The notes under the pieces were generated by a model, which did not search any database, was not told the DNA's origin, and worked only from the letters and a program-made list of their open reading frames with translations. A stretch of 64,000 nt of DNA, taken from positions 62,001-126,000 of the forward strand of contig NZ_JAQOTJ010000012.1 in assembly GCF_028401955.1 (NCBI RefSeq), given 5' to 3'. Below, in pieces: positions 31,066 to 39,747 of this stretch. A program made the position numbers and the translations under genes. Each line of letters opens with the position of its first letter. Position 1 is the stretch's first letter. This stretch comes from Bacillus sp. BP-3 (GTDB lineage: Bacteria > Bacillota > Bacilli > Bacillales > Bacillaceae_G).

Positions 31066-32130
31066 CTATAAACCTAATTCGCTTCCCCAGGTAGATATTT
31101 TTTCAAGATGATATGGCAATAATTCACCGCCGCGGTTATCAAATATTCTTCGCAGCTGAGTATGCAGTCCTTTTTCTAATGTTCTCTGCAAATATGACAT
31201 TTTATAAAGATCAATTGGCTTTGTTTTAAAGTTTATGCCATTCTTCTGCATTTCTTTTGCATAAACTTCTACACAATGTGTACGAATTTCTTCTGCACTG
31301 CCTTGCCAATCTTTTCTGAAACCCAATAAAATTTCAACTAGAACAACCATATCAAACCAGACAGGTGCATATTTAGTTGACTCCCAATCGATAAACTGAA
31401 TATGCCACGGTGCATGAAGTGTTACATTATTACTACAAATATTTTGCAAATGAAGATCGCCATGCGTTATTGACGAACCATTTTCAAATAGTTCCGGAAA
31501 AAAATCTGGCCCTTTGTTACATAGTTTTACTAACGATTTATAATGAGGCTTAATAATTCCCTTTAAGCGATCGTCTTTCATTCCATCATCAAGAAAATTA
31601 ATCGTCTTTTCAATTTGTTTCGTTCGATCGTTCCTCATGCGGCTCGATTCATAAATAGGGAGCCAAGATTTCCAAACATATTTATGTTTTTTATAATTGT
31701 CTTCAAATGTGTGCGCGTGAAGCTTAGCAACAGTGGGAATAATGTAGTCAAAATGTTTCGGTAAAAAGGTAATCTGACCACGTATTTGACGTACAAACTC
31801 CATAAATATCCAAGTCTCATTTCTATTTTGTTCAATATGATATATATCAGGAAGAAATTCTTTCAATATAGAATAAGCACTATTATATATATTAATCTCT
31901 ATTTCGTTTTTGTAATCTGCTGAATTATATATTTTTAAAATGATAGGATAGGAATCATCTTTTGTTTGAATAAATAATTTATAAATACTACTTCTTCTTG
32001 TTGACTTTAAACACTCGATTTTATCAGAATCTATTACAACTCTCTTATTCATTGAATAAGAGAGTTTTTCTTCAATTCTCAACTTTTCAAAGTAACCGGA
32101 CAATACTTCTGCCTCGTACAATATTTTCAT
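31066..32130 (-). CDS. Aminoglycoside-phosphotransferase-like kinase (operon gene 4)
   Basis: 354 aa from the ATG at 32130, which overlaps the stop of the ATP-grasp gene (ATGA). Protein-kinase-like fold of APH/CotS type: ILKIYNS lysine strand near residue 75, catalytic THGDLHLQN near 240, and metal-binding FIDWEST near 260. It probably phosphorylates a small molecule or sugar, not an antibiotic. CotS-like proteins in Bacillus are also spore-coat associated. Operon context with glycosyltransferases and an ATP-grasp ligase supports a biosynthetic role. Confidence 0.8.
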   Translation of the reverse strand: MKILYEAEVLSGYFEKLRIEEKLSYSMNKRVVIDSDKIECLKSTRRSSIYKLFIQTKDDSYPIILKIYNSADYKNEIEINIYNSAYSILKEFLPDIYHIEQNRNETWIFMEFVRQIRGQITFLPKHFDYIIPTVAKLHAHTFEDNYKKHKYVWKSWLPIYESSRMRNDRTKQIEKTINFLDDGMKDDRLKGIIKPHYKSLVKLCNKGPDFFPELFENGSSITHGDLHLQNICSNNVTLHAPWHIQFIDWESTKYAPVWFDMVVLVEILLGFRKDWQGSAEEIRTHCVEVYAKEMQKNGINFKTKPIDLYKMSYLQRTLEKGLHTQLRRIFDNRGGELLPYHLEKISTWGSELGL

Positions 32131-33302
32131 TCCTTTCGCTTTCGTTTCCAGGCGTTTACCAAGTGCGACCATGCACTTCTAATGAATGGCATTGGATCAT
32201 CCCACGCAAACAAAGCAAATTCTTTTTTACCTCTCAATCCTTTATAAAAGTCTTTCCATTTCATTTCAGCTCTTCTTTTCTTATGACGAAATGTTAAATA
32301 ATATCGAACAAGATAAATCCATTTAATTCCGTCTATTTGTTTGAGTCTTGGCGTTGGATTTTGCTTTGTCAAATATAAATAATACATATAAACAAAATCA
32401 ATACCAGCTGGCCCTGTGAGACTATGAGTTAACCAAAAGCGTGGGTTTATTTCAATAAACTTATAAACACCATCCCGAGGATCCTTTTTAAACTCTGCCA
32501 TAGCAATACCTTTAAGACCGATGTTTTTAAAAAAAGGCAAACATATATCCACTAATTCCGGAACTTGTTTACTAACAATGTGCGCTCCTGTTCCAAATTC
32601 AGCTGGGAATTGATGATTTTTTTGTAAGGAAAATAACGCAAGCAACTCCATGTTGTCGTCATAAAATGTCGCAACCTTATAAAAGCATTGGTTATCACCA
32701 GGAATAATTTCTTGAATTATGAGCTTTCCATGCTGTCGATATGATTGATACTCATTTCTAAGTTGAGCTGCATTCTGAATGAGGATAGCCTTTTGGTTTA
32801 TCTTTTTTCGAAACTCATGACCTAAAACCGGCTTTAATATACATGGAAACTCAACGTTTAATATCGCTTCTTCCAATTGTTCTTGTTTCGTAATTACATA
32901 CGTTTTTGGACACGAAATATTATGTTTAACTGCTAGTTCATACGCTTTTTGTTTATTTAGTGTTTCTTCAATCAACGAATGTTCAGGGAACAAAAATAAA
33001 AAGTAGTTAGATAGCTCCATTCGATATTTTGAAATGAATACTACATAATCATCTGCACCTGTATACAAAACAGGTTTCACTTTAAATTCTTTAGCCAAGT
33101 TGATTAGAAAAGTTAGTAATTCTTTTTCTTCATACAAAGGGCTTGGGCATATTCCACATGTAGCAAGGCGCGATTTCCCTATTTTATAAGGTTTCTCTAC
33201 ATCAAATGCATAAACGCTAATTCCTTTTCTCGCCAAACTTCTAATAATCCCAATTCCATTTGCACTTAAATCCAGTACAACCGCTGCATTCTCATGATTC
33301 AT
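32127..33302 (-). CDS. ATP-grasp carboxylate-amine ligase (operon gene 3)
   Basis: 391 aa of the COG3919-like ATP-grasp type. N-terminal preATP-grasp domain (AVVLDLSANGIGIIRSLARKGISVYAFD), ATP-grasp with FPCILKPVLGHEF near residue 155, IIQEIIPGDNQCFYK, and Mg-binding FIEINPRFW near 280. Such enzymes form an amide bond between a carboxyl group and an amine using ATP. Overlaps the GT4 upstream by 11 nt and the kinase downstream by 4 nt. Substrates unknown. Confidence 0.82.
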   Translation of the reverse strand: MNHENAAVVLDLSANGIGIIRSLARKGISVYAFDVEKPYKIGKSRLATCGICPSPLYEEKELLTFLINLAKEFKVKPVLYTGADDYVVFISKYRMELSNYFLFLFPEHSLIEETLNKQKAYELAVKHNISCPKTYVITKQEQLEEAILNVEFPCILKPVLGHEFRKKINQKAILIQNAAQLRNEYQSYRQHGKLIIQEIIPGDNQCFYKVATFYDDNMELLALFSLQKNHQFPAEFGTGAHIVSKQVPELVDICLPFFKNIGLKGIAMAEFKKDPRDGVYKFIEINPRFWLTHSLTGPAGIDFVYMYYLYLTKQNPTPRLKQIDGIKWIYLVRYYLTFRHKKRRAEMKWKDFYKGLRGKKEFALFAWDDPMPFIRSAWSHLVNAWKRKRKE

Positions 33303-34623
33303 TGAACTCTTCCTTACTTAAATACTTTTTGTAGATGTTTTCGATGTTTGCTACCATAGTCTCCCTAGTTAAATACTTCTGAGCAAACTTTCTTGCATTT
33401 CTCCCCAGCTCTTCCCGCTCCTGCTGATTTGCAATAACAAACTGCAATGCGCGCGCCAGTTTATTTGTATCTCCTGCATCGACAAGAATGCCTGTCTTAG
33501 AGTCTTTAATCAGTTCAGGTATACCTCCCGATGGCGTTGAAATGACACAAACCCCGCTATGCATCGCCTCAATAATAGAAATTGGTAGGCTATCATTTAA
33601 AGTTGGAAGTACAAAAATATCTGTCTTACTTAAAATATCTGGGACATCGTCTCTTTGCCCTAAAAATTCCACCATGGAAAGATTCAAAGAATGAACCTGT
33701 TCTTCTAATTTCTCCCTCATCTCACCATCTCCGACAATAAGCAGATTAATTTTATCTTTATATTTGCTTTCTATCTGTGAAAAGGCGTCAAGTAATACAT
33801 TATGACCTTTTCTTGGTCCTAACCTAGCCACACATGTAATAACAATTTTCTTACGGGTTGAAGATGTATTTTTTGTTTGATACTTATCAGGATAATCAAT
33901 GCCTGTCAGTACGGTTGTCATATTCTCTTGATTTGCCCCTAACTTCATTAACGGGCGACGAAATGAATCACTGAGAATAATAAGATGATCGGCAAATTCA
34001 ATTGCTTTTCTTTCTAATGCCGTATGATAGAATTCTTCCACTGAATCCTTTTTAAACATGCCGAACTTTACTCGATTAAAAGTAAACATTCCATGGGGAG
34101 TAAATATCAATTTTTTTCCAAAATATTCATTAATTCTTCCTAATATATTAGCTGTGAACAAATCTTGCGCATGGAAGACATCATATTTTTTAAATTTGAT
34201 ATTTTCACGAATCATTCTTTCGTATATATACATATTTCTTTGATTTTTGATAATTGTGCTATTATAACTTCCATAACGTTCTTTTAAAAAATTTTTTAAC
34301 TCAGGAACAATCCCTTCGCGCAACCTCTCCACTTGACTGCTAGAAAAGTGATTAGGAGAGATAATATCGACATGATGTCCTTGTTTTCTTAATCCTTCAC
34401 TAAGTGCTGTAATATAATTAGATAGCCCGCCAGTATGAGGATAGTCCCAAAATGTAGCGATTAATATTGAAAGTTTCTTCTTTTTAGACCCCTTTGACTC
34501 TGTATAACGCTCTTCTGCTTTACTTTTCTTTTTTTGTAATGAGTATGACTGAACTCCATAATACTTATCCAATGTTTTGATTATATAAGGATAAGGGAAC
34601 TCAAATCTCTTTTTCACTTCCAA
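33292..34623 (-). CDS. Family 4 glycosyltransferase (operon gene 2)
   Basis: 443 aa, paralogue of the GT at 29698-31026. A 50-residue N-terminal extension precedes LSILIATFWDYPHTGGLSNYITAL; later FTPHGMF, CVARLGPRKGHNVLLDAF and LPISIIEAMHSGVCVISTPSGGIPELI. Two paralogous GT4 enzymes in one operon suggest two successive sugar transfers. It overlaps the PIG-L gene by 10 nt and the ATP-grasp gene by 11 nt. Related to BshA- and CotSA-type enzymes in general outline; acceptor unknown. Confidence 0.87.
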   Translation of the reverse strand: MEVKKRFEFPYPYIIKTLDKYYGVQSYSLQKKKSKAEERYTESKGSKKKKLSILIATFWDYPHTGGLSNYITALSEGLRKQGHHVDIISPNHFSSSQVERLREGIVPELKNFLKERYGSYNSTIIKNQRNMYIYERMIRENIKFKKYDVFHAQDLFTANILGRINEYFGKKLIFTPHGMFTFNRVKFGMFKKDSVEEFYHTALERKAIEFADHLIILSDSFRRPLMKLGANQENMTTVLTGIDYPDKYQTKNTSSTRKKIVITCVARLGPRKGHNVLLDAFSQIESKYKDKINLLIVGDGEMREKLEEQVHSLNLSMVEFLGQRDDVPDILSKTDIFVLPTLNDSLPISIIEAMHSGVCVISTPSGGIPELIKDSKTGILVDAGDTNKLARALQFVIANQQEREELGRNARKFAQKYLTRETMVANIENIYKKYLSKEEFNES

Positions 34624-35270
34624 ACCCTCCTTATCACTTCAAACGCTTCGGCATATGGTACGCCAATCGTCATTCCTCTAACTCTTCCTAAATACTCAAC
34701 TCCTTCGTATGAACGAGGATGAGGAAAATCTCTCATTTCTACATCGTAATGTTTAAGCGCTGCAATCTTTGAGTCTATTTGATCTGTAATGTTAACAAAA
34801 TAATTAGGCTTGAAAGATTTATCATTCGTGTGTATATTCCACTCACTAGAAGAAACGGTTTCAAATGTAATTAATTCTATCGGATGTTTGTTTGGTAGAG
34901 GGCGAGTCGCAGTCAAAACCGCTTGAAAAGTAATATGGTGATCAATATTCAGATCTCCATAATGATGAGTGAAGATTTTGCTTGGTTTGTAAATTTGTAT
35001 TAATTGTTCAATTTCTTTCGTTAATTGATGTAGTGGAATTAATTCTAACTCTAAATTAGCATGTTCGAGGAATATCACTTCTTCAATACCAATTTCCTTA
35101 TTTGCACACCGGCCTAGCTGCTGTATGTGATGAGCTTCCTCTTTTCTTCCTAGAGCAGTAATAATTGAAATTACTTGATGTCCTTCCTCTACTAATCTTT
35201 TTAAAGTCCCGCCAGTTCCTAATAACTCATCGTCGGGATGTGCGCCAATGACTAAAATACACTCTTTCAT
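34614..35270 (-). CDS. PIG-L family deacetylase (operon gene 1)
   Basis: 218 aa from the ATG at 35270 (MKECILVIG), with AAGGAG 11 nt upstream; a GTG 12 nt further up is less well spaced. Zn-dependent N-deacetylase with AHPDDE at residues 10-15 and HHYGDLNIDHH near 105-115. Related to BshB (bacillithiol) and MshB, which remove N-acetyl groups from GlcNAc glycosides. As first gene of the operon it points to an amino-sugar product. Upstream at about 35300-35310 lies CATAAATTA on the minus strand, similar to a sigma-K -10, without a clear -35. Confidence 0.88.
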   Translation of the reverse strand: MKECILVIGAHPDDELLGTGGTLKRLVEEGHQVISIITALGRKEEAHHIQQLGRCANKEIGIEEVIFLEHANLELELIPLHQLTKEIEQLIQIYKPSKIFTHHYGDLNIDHHITFQAVLTATRPLPNKHPIELITFETVSSSEWNIHTNDKSFKPNYFVNITDQIDSKIAALKHYDVEMRDFPHPRSYEGVEYLGRVRGMTIGVPYAEAFEVIRRVWK

Positions 35271-35282
35271 TAGTATTTTCAC

Positions 35283-35612
35283 TCCTTGTACTACTTAATT
35301 TATGATTGATACTGTAAAAAGAAACTGTCATTAGCGGAAAACTTGTTTTTATTTATTACTAATAACCACTAGTTCAGGCATACATTCATATGTGCATTTC
35401 TCCCTATGTGATAAATAAACTTTTCATCACTGGTGAAAAGCTCTTGATAATTAGGTATATACTAACCGTTATCTTCCACATTTCTTTTGTAATATTTAAC
35501 GCTTTTCAGAGAAGAGCCTTATCACTCATACATTTTAAAAAGAAGGAATCCAAACAATATAACGGTGACTTGAATACGAAAAAGTATGGAATACAAGACA
35601 CTTCATTTTTTA
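35283..35612. other. Intergenic region between operon and kinase-like gene
   Basis: 330 nt. Contains the leader of the PIG-L operon on the minus strand (see sigma-K-like -10 note). A plus-strand ORF of 108 codons at 35390 has no RBS and no family and is taken as chance. Confidence 0.4.
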
Positions 35613-36161
35613 TTAGCGTTTCATCCATGTTTTATAAACGGAAGGCTGTATATTCCTCACATCTTTTAAAAAATCCTCTGCGAGCCCCAATTTTTCAAAA
35701 CCCATTAATAACTTAATAGGAGTCTTTCTATTTAAAGTAAAAGCTCTTTTATGATCAATAACTTTTAATTGACCTTTTTCATTTATTAAAACATGTCTCA
35801 CTTCAGTGTCCCATCTAGTAAACCCTAGCTTTTTCAATTCACCCAACATTATTAATATTTTTCCAGTTAATTCTTCTGTAATTTTTTTTTCTCTTTTCAA
35901 GTGACGCGCAAGTGAAATTCCACGTATATATTCCATAACGATATAATTTTCTCCATATTCATAAAGTCGTGGAATAATAGGGGAAGATTGTCCAATTGCA
36001 AGCGCTTTTAACTCTTTTTTTCGAGTTTCTTCCAGATAATATATTTTCACACATTTATTATCATTTAATTGATATACTTCCCCATCTTTTCCGCTCCCAA
36101 TGAGCTTATATTTTTCTATATCTTTTCTACTTACTCTTCTTTTATTAAAATATGCTTTCAT
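35613..36161 (-). CDS. Protein-kinase-like small protein (YrzF-like)
   Basis: 182 aa from the ATG at 36161 (MKAYFNKRR), with AAGGAG 7 nt upstream. A glycine loop IGSGKDGEVYQL (near residue 22), VKIYYLEETRKKELKAL with the ATP-Lys, EYIRGISLARHL hinge, then RWDTEVRHVLIN...VIDHKRAF in place of HRD...DFG. Very short lobe. It resembles YrzF/RIO-like kinase-type proteins of Bacillus. Asp in RWD and Asp in VIDH could serve as base and metal ligand. Substrate unknown; lies divergently from no gene, upstream of the GT operon. Confidence 0.65.
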   Translation of the reverse strand: MKAYFNKRRVSRKDIEKYKLIGSGKDGEVYQLNDNKCVKIYYLEETRKKELKALAIGQSSPIIPRLYEYGENYIVMEYIRGISLARHLKREKKITEELTGKILIMLGELKKLGFTRWDTEVRHVLINEKGQLKVIDHKRAFTLNRKTPIKLLMGFEKLGLAEDFLKDVRNIQPSVYKTWMKR

Positions 36162-36507
36162 TTCATTTCTCCTTATTTGAGATTTCATAATTTCGTAATC
36201 GCTTCATCTCATATTCTATGATTCCTCATTCGCATATGTACCCTAAATTTGTATATATTTTTATAAATGGATTCAATTTAAAAAAAGATTAGTGGTTGAA
36301 AAGTAGTGGGGGGACTTTGTTTTAACAAGAGGCGTACTACTAGCTGTTTTTTATTACATTTTTACCATTAAACAAATTAATAGTGTTTTGTCAGATATAA
36401 AGTGGAAAAATTTCCTATATCTATTCTTACTAGTATTGGAATATTCATAGAAAGATTTCTTCGCCTTCATTCACTGAACTATCTTCTTCATTTCTCTCTA
36501 CGTTTTG

Positions 36508-36545
36508 AGGTGGAGGGTTACTGCCCACGAATAGCGGAAATTTCT
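36508..36545 (+). repeat. Short dispersed repeat, copy C
   Basis: GGTGGAGGGTTACTGCCCAC and following AATAGCGG closely resemble the copies at 55950-55993 and (inverted) 56288-56333. Confidence 0.55.
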
Positions 36546-36656
36546 AGTATGGAGGAGCATTTTACGGTTGATCTTAGCATATTTTAATGGAGATTTACTC
36601 TTCGTTATTTATGATAACAATAGAAGTCGTTATGCTATCTTTAGAATTTTATCCTT

Positions 36657-36684
36657 TTGTATCGGCATGAAAAATCTGTATAAT
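36657..36684 (+). promoter_or_regulatory. Candidate promoter in the gene-free region
   Basis: TTGTAT, 16-bp spacer, TATAAT. A hairpin follows at 36688-36712. Confidence 0.45.
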
Positions 36685-36937
36685 GAGGAGGGCTAATCTT
36701 TTTCTTTAGCCTTAATGTATATGTTTATTAAATGAGGAATTTAGAAAAACATGTAGATCAATTAGCTCCACAGAGAGTCTGGGGAAGTTACGTTTTTTCT
36801 TTGGATGGAACACCTCTCCTGCATGAAGCAATTATTAACAGATCACTAATCTCAAGTGAAACTGCAATCAGTGGATTCTTTTCACCTCCACTGACCGCAC
36901 ATAATCTATCTTTTTCAGTAGCATAAAGCATCCGCAC

Positions 36938-37786
36938 CTATTTTGTTTTATTCTCTTGGTTATTCATTGAAGCCAATATTTGAAGTTGCTGCTTTGCTTT
37001 CTTTAAAGCAGTAGGAAAGTAATTTTGTAGTAGTAGTAAAGTCGCATGATCAAAATAATATTGTTCTGATACATTCTCCCATGTCTTACTATTTATGAAC
37101 GTATCCCATGTCATTTGGGAATTCCCTCTTTTTTTCACCTCTTTAAATACCCATCTTTTCATTTTCTTTCTACCCTTATCAGTCAAAGAGCCACTTTTCA
37201 CAAGGATTAGCTCCACATTTCTCTTATAACGTTTACGAATGTCTTTTTGTTTAGCTGCTGTAAGAAAAATATTTGCCGTGTTCTTGGCATCGTCAAAGGC
37301 GCGATGTTGTTTTCCTTCCCATTCTAAAGTCAATTGTGCTACTGCAAGTTTCAAACTGGGTGGATTTACAAATATTTCCTTATATGCATGAAATACAAAT
37401 CTCTGTAAATCAAATCTTCTTTCTTTCTCAAGATCAGGACATTTCACATTATATCGTGCACAATCTTCTGTTAGAAATCCATAATCCTCTTTTCCCCACG
37501 TTACAAACATATAATCTTCTCCTAGAAACTTACGAAAGCGCCCAATTACTTTTGGGAATTTTTCTGCACCTTTTACATCTTGTTTTGTAATTCCTGTTAA
37601 TTTTGTTGTATGACGAGATAGGGATGCCGTTGGTTTCACTAATGACGAAAAAACTTCGATGATGCTCATTGTACTTGCTTCAATCTTGACGGCTCCGATA
37701 TCAACTATTTCCGTTGGAGCATCTGATTGATAAGGTCTAAAATTCCGCTCAATATCAAATACAATATAATATTTTGGTTCATACAT
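36938..37786 (-). CDS. DEDDh-type 3'-5' exonuclease
   Basis: 282 aa from MYEPKYYIVFD (ATG at 37786), with GAGGT upstream; a TTG at 37837 is not used. Exonuclease domain residues 5-190 with metal-binding D of IVFDIE (Exo I), D of the Exo II segment FLTEDCARYN, and HRAFDDAKNT (DEDDh Exo III, H and D). Similar to KapD/ERI-1-like exonucleases of sporulating bacilli. The C-terminal 90 residues are helical and basic and unassigned. Acts on RNA or DNA ends; substrate not evident. Confidence 0.82.
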   Translation of the reverse strand: MYEPKYYIVFDIERNFRPYQSDAPTEIVDIGAVKIEASTMSIIEVFSSLVKPTASLSRHTTKLTGITKQDVKGAEKFPKVIGRFRKFLGEDYMFVTWGKEDYGFLTEDCARYNVKCPDLEKERRFDLQRFVFHAYKEIFVNPPSLKLAVAQLTLEWEGKQHRAFDDAKNTANIFLTAAKQKDIRKRYKRNVELILVKSGSLTDKGRKKMKRWVFKEVKKRGNSQMTWDTFINSKTWENVSEQYYFDHATLLLLQNYFPTALKKAKQQLQILASMNNQENKTK

Positions 37787-37870
37787 ACCACATACCTCTT
37801 CCTTATCACTTCTTAACAGTATATCCCTTATTTCCAATATGTATTAACAATCACTCATATTTAAGGTATT

Positions 37871-37904
37871 AAAAAAGAGAAGGGAGTTCCCTTCTCTTTC
37901 ACTT
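37871..37904 (-). terminator. Terminator of the cold-shock gene
   Basis: GAAAGAGAAGGGA/CCCTTCTCTTT hairpin followed by T residues on the minus strand, just after the stop codon. Confidence 0.85.
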
Positions 37905-37907
37905 CAA

Positions 37908-38108
37908 TTATTTTTTTGTTACGTTAGTAGCTTGTGGTCCACGGTTACCTTGTTCAACTTCGAAAGTAACTTCTTGACCTTCTTCTAAAGTTTTGAAGCC
38001 GTCGCCTTGGATAGCTGAGAAGTGAACGAATACGTCTTCTCCACCTTCAACTTCGATGAAACCGAAACCTTTGTCAGCGTTAAACCATTTTACTTTACCG
38101 TTTTGCAT
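37908..38108 (-). CDS. Cold-shock protein (Csp)
   Basis: 66 aa single cold-shock domain, full length, with RNP1 KGFGFIEV and RNP2 VFVHF and the usual [10 protein letters not shown] start. Binds single-stranded RNA/DNA and acts as RNA chaperone in the cytoplasm. The transcript has a ~170-nt leader with an RBS TAGGAGG and a hairpin (38128-38145) close to it, plus an upstream attenuator-like structure. Which of the several B. cereus csp genes this is cannot be told. Confidence 0.95.
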   Translation of the reverse strand: MQNGKVKWFNADKGFGFIEVEGGEDVFVHFSAIQGDGFKTLEEGQEVTFEVEQGNRGPQATNVTKK

Positions 38109-38109
38109 G

Positions 38110-38277
38110 AAAAAATCCTCCTAAAATATGTACCTTAATGTACATGTCCATTTTCTACCATTTTACAAATAATCATCAGATATAAAAAACTGTAACCCAG
38201 AGAAGATTTAACATTGCTATCCCCCTCTGAAGTTACAGCTTATTTAAATCTCTATGGTATTAAAAGTAAAATGGTTT
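38110..38277 (-). promoter_or_regulatory. Attenuator-like 5' leader of the csp gene
   Basis: The RNA starts near 38277 with ACCATTTTAC (38266-38275 on minus), fully complementary to GTAAAATGGT at 38157-38166. Between them, CTGTAAC..CAGAG and CTCTG.GTTACAG followed by TTTTTT form a terminator. Inside the terminator is a short ORF with a strong RBS. Terminator and long-range stem enclose each other, as in regulated leaders. Confidence 0.6.
38176..38214 (-). CDS. 12-codon leader peptide in the csp leader
   Basis: ATG at 38214 preceded by AGAGGGGGAT; predicted MLNLLWVTVFYI, hydrophobic. Its codons run through the terminator stem and stop after the T-run, so ribosomes reading it would melt the terminator. 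Existence of the peptide is inferred. Confidence 0.4.
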   Translation of the reverse strand: MLNLLWVTVFYI

Positions 38278-38283
38278 AACCTC

Positions 38284-38312
38284 ACTATACACCTTTATTA
38301 ACATAAATGCAA
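38284..38312 (-). promoter_or_regulatory. Promoter of the csp leader
   Basis: On the minus strand TTGCAT, 17-bp spacer, TATAGT; start near 38277, the first base of the complementary leader segment. Confidence 0.6.
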
Positions 38313-38588
38313 ATTTTTATTTTTTATTTATGTATTATATGACGTGAACGAATCATATAATCTGTTTTTTCCCTTTACTTTGTCTATGTCTTTCCAAATG
38401 AGATTCCCTTATTTTTTCCGTCATTAATTAATCTGACCGTTTTTATTATGATTTAACGATACAGTTTCATATTTTCCTCTTGTCAAATTGTTTATATCAT
38501 CATATTGTAAAGGAATCTACGCTATTAATAAGAAGTGATTGCATCACAAAAAAGCTAAAAGCTGAACTATTTAAGAGGAGTTTTCAGA

Positions 38589-39701
38589 ATGAAAAAACAT
38601 CTAAAAAAAGCTTTAAAAATATCCTCCATTTTATTATTTGTTTTCATTGCAATTGGTGCTGGTGTATTGTTTGGTACGCCGTATGGACATAAATTACGTG
38701 TAATTGCTGCGGAAAGCATCTTAACTTCACAACATCGTGATTTGGCAAAATTCACTTTTCTACCTCAACAAGAGTTGAATGATATTTCAAATTCGATTAA
38801 TAATCCAAAGTGGAAAAACAGCCAATCCGACGGGCTTCAAAAACTTACAAAACAACAATTAGAAGCGAAAAAACACGTGCCGCTCCATGTAAAAATCGAA
38901 ACCATTCAAAAAAAATATGAGGATCATTATTTTGAAGGAAAACTTATGACAATTAGTAATCCTCTTAATGTAAAACTTGTAACACAGCAAGGTACGCAAG
39001 GTAGCGATGTTGGTGAGAAAATTTATGTGATGGCTAAGCGGAATCACGCACTTGCTGCGGTAAATGCAAGTGGATTTTCAGATGAAACAGGACATGGTGG
39101 CGGTAAAGTTGGTCTAGGTATTGTGATTGAAAACGGACAAATTATTCATACACCTCAAAATGAAACTACACCGGATATTATCACTGGTTTAACAAAGTAT
39201 GGACAAATGGTAACAGGCGACTACTCTGCACAGCAATTGCTGAATAAAAGTGTTGTTTCTGCAGCTGGTTTTATGCCCCAGCTTATCGTAAATGGTGAAA
39301 AAATGCTTACGAATGATGGTGGCTGGGGATATGGCCCTAGAAGTATTATGGCTCAAAAAAAAGATGGCTCAATTATGTTTCTTATCGTAGATGGTAGACA
39401 ACCTCACAGTATTGGTGCTTCTTTAAAAGATTGTCAGGACCTTTTATATGACAAGGGCGCCGAAAACGCGATGGCTATGGATGGCGGTTCTTCTGCAACT
39501 ATGTATGCATTAGGAGATATATTAAACATCCCTTCTACTCTATCTCATAAGTCTCGTTACCTTCCAAACTGTTGGGTTGTAACTACCAATAACAATCAAA
39601 AAGTGGATGTTACAATTGACGGTCATCCGGCAGAAACCTCAAAGATTGCCGAAATGACAGGAACATCTGCTGTTGCTTCTCACGAAACAAAGAGCAGTTA
39701 A
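38589..39701 (+). CDS. Membrane-anchored phosphodiester glycosidase family protein
   Basis: 370 aa, RBS TAAGAGGAG. A transmembrane/signal anchor at about residues 12-30 (ILLFVFIAIGAGVLFG). From about 130 the NAGPA/phosphodiester glycosidase-type domain follows: ALAAVNASGFSDETGHGGG, VGLGIVIENGQI, GWGYGPRSIMAQKKDGSIMFLIVDGRQPHSIGA, ENAMAMDGGSSATMYA. These proteins act at the cell surface on phosphosugar or exopolysaccharide substrates. It is transcribed alone, ending in a strong terminator. Confidence 0.85.
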   Translation: MKKHLKKALKISSILLFVFIAIGAGVLFGTPYGHKLRVIAAESILTSQHRDLAKFTFLPQQELNDISNSINNPKWKNSQSDGLQKLTKQQLEAKKHVPLHVKIETIQKKYEDHYFEGKLMTISNPLNVKLVTQQGTQGSDVGEKIYVMAKRNHALAAVNASGFSDETGHGGGKVGLGIVIENGQIIHTPQNETTPDIITGLTKYGQMVTGDYSAQQLLNKSVVSAAGFMPQLIVNGEKMLTNDGGWGYGPRSIMAQKKDGSIMFLIVDGRQPHSIGASLKDCQDLLYDKGAENAMAMDGGSSATMYALGDILNIPSTLSHKSRYLPNCWVVTTNNNQKVDVTIDGHPAETSKIAEMTGTSAVASHETKSS

Positions 39702-39731
39702 GTATCTATAGGATACTTAACTGCTCTTTTC
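39691..39731 (+). terminator. Terminator of the phosphodiester glycosidase gene
   Basis: AAGAGCAGTTAAGTATC/GGATACTTAACTGCTCTT hairpin with a short TATA loop, then TTTT. Confidence 0.9.
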
Positions 39732-39747
39732 TGTTTTATTTATGCTG

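Larger units (their letters stand above)
36189..36937. other. 750-nt region without a clear gene
   Basis: Contains a plus-strand promoter-like pair (36657-36684), a hairpin AGGGCTAA/TTAGCCTT (36688-36712), another CAGTGGA/TCCACTG (36869-36893), and a copy of a short dispersed repeat (36508-36545). A 64-codon plus ORF at 36732 lacks an RBS. It may hold a remnant or a small RNA. Confidence 0.5.

Noticed and set aside
31066-32130. Aminoglycoside resistance phosphotransferase
   Set aside because: The kinase fold is shared, but the operon context is biosynthetic and there is no close match to known resistance enzymes.
35390-35716. 108-codon plus-strand ORF
   Set aside because: No RBS, poor codon use and overlap with the kinase-like gene in antisense.
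36732-36926. 64-codon plus-strand ORF
   Set aside because: No RBS and no recognisable family; kept only as part of the description of the gene-free region.
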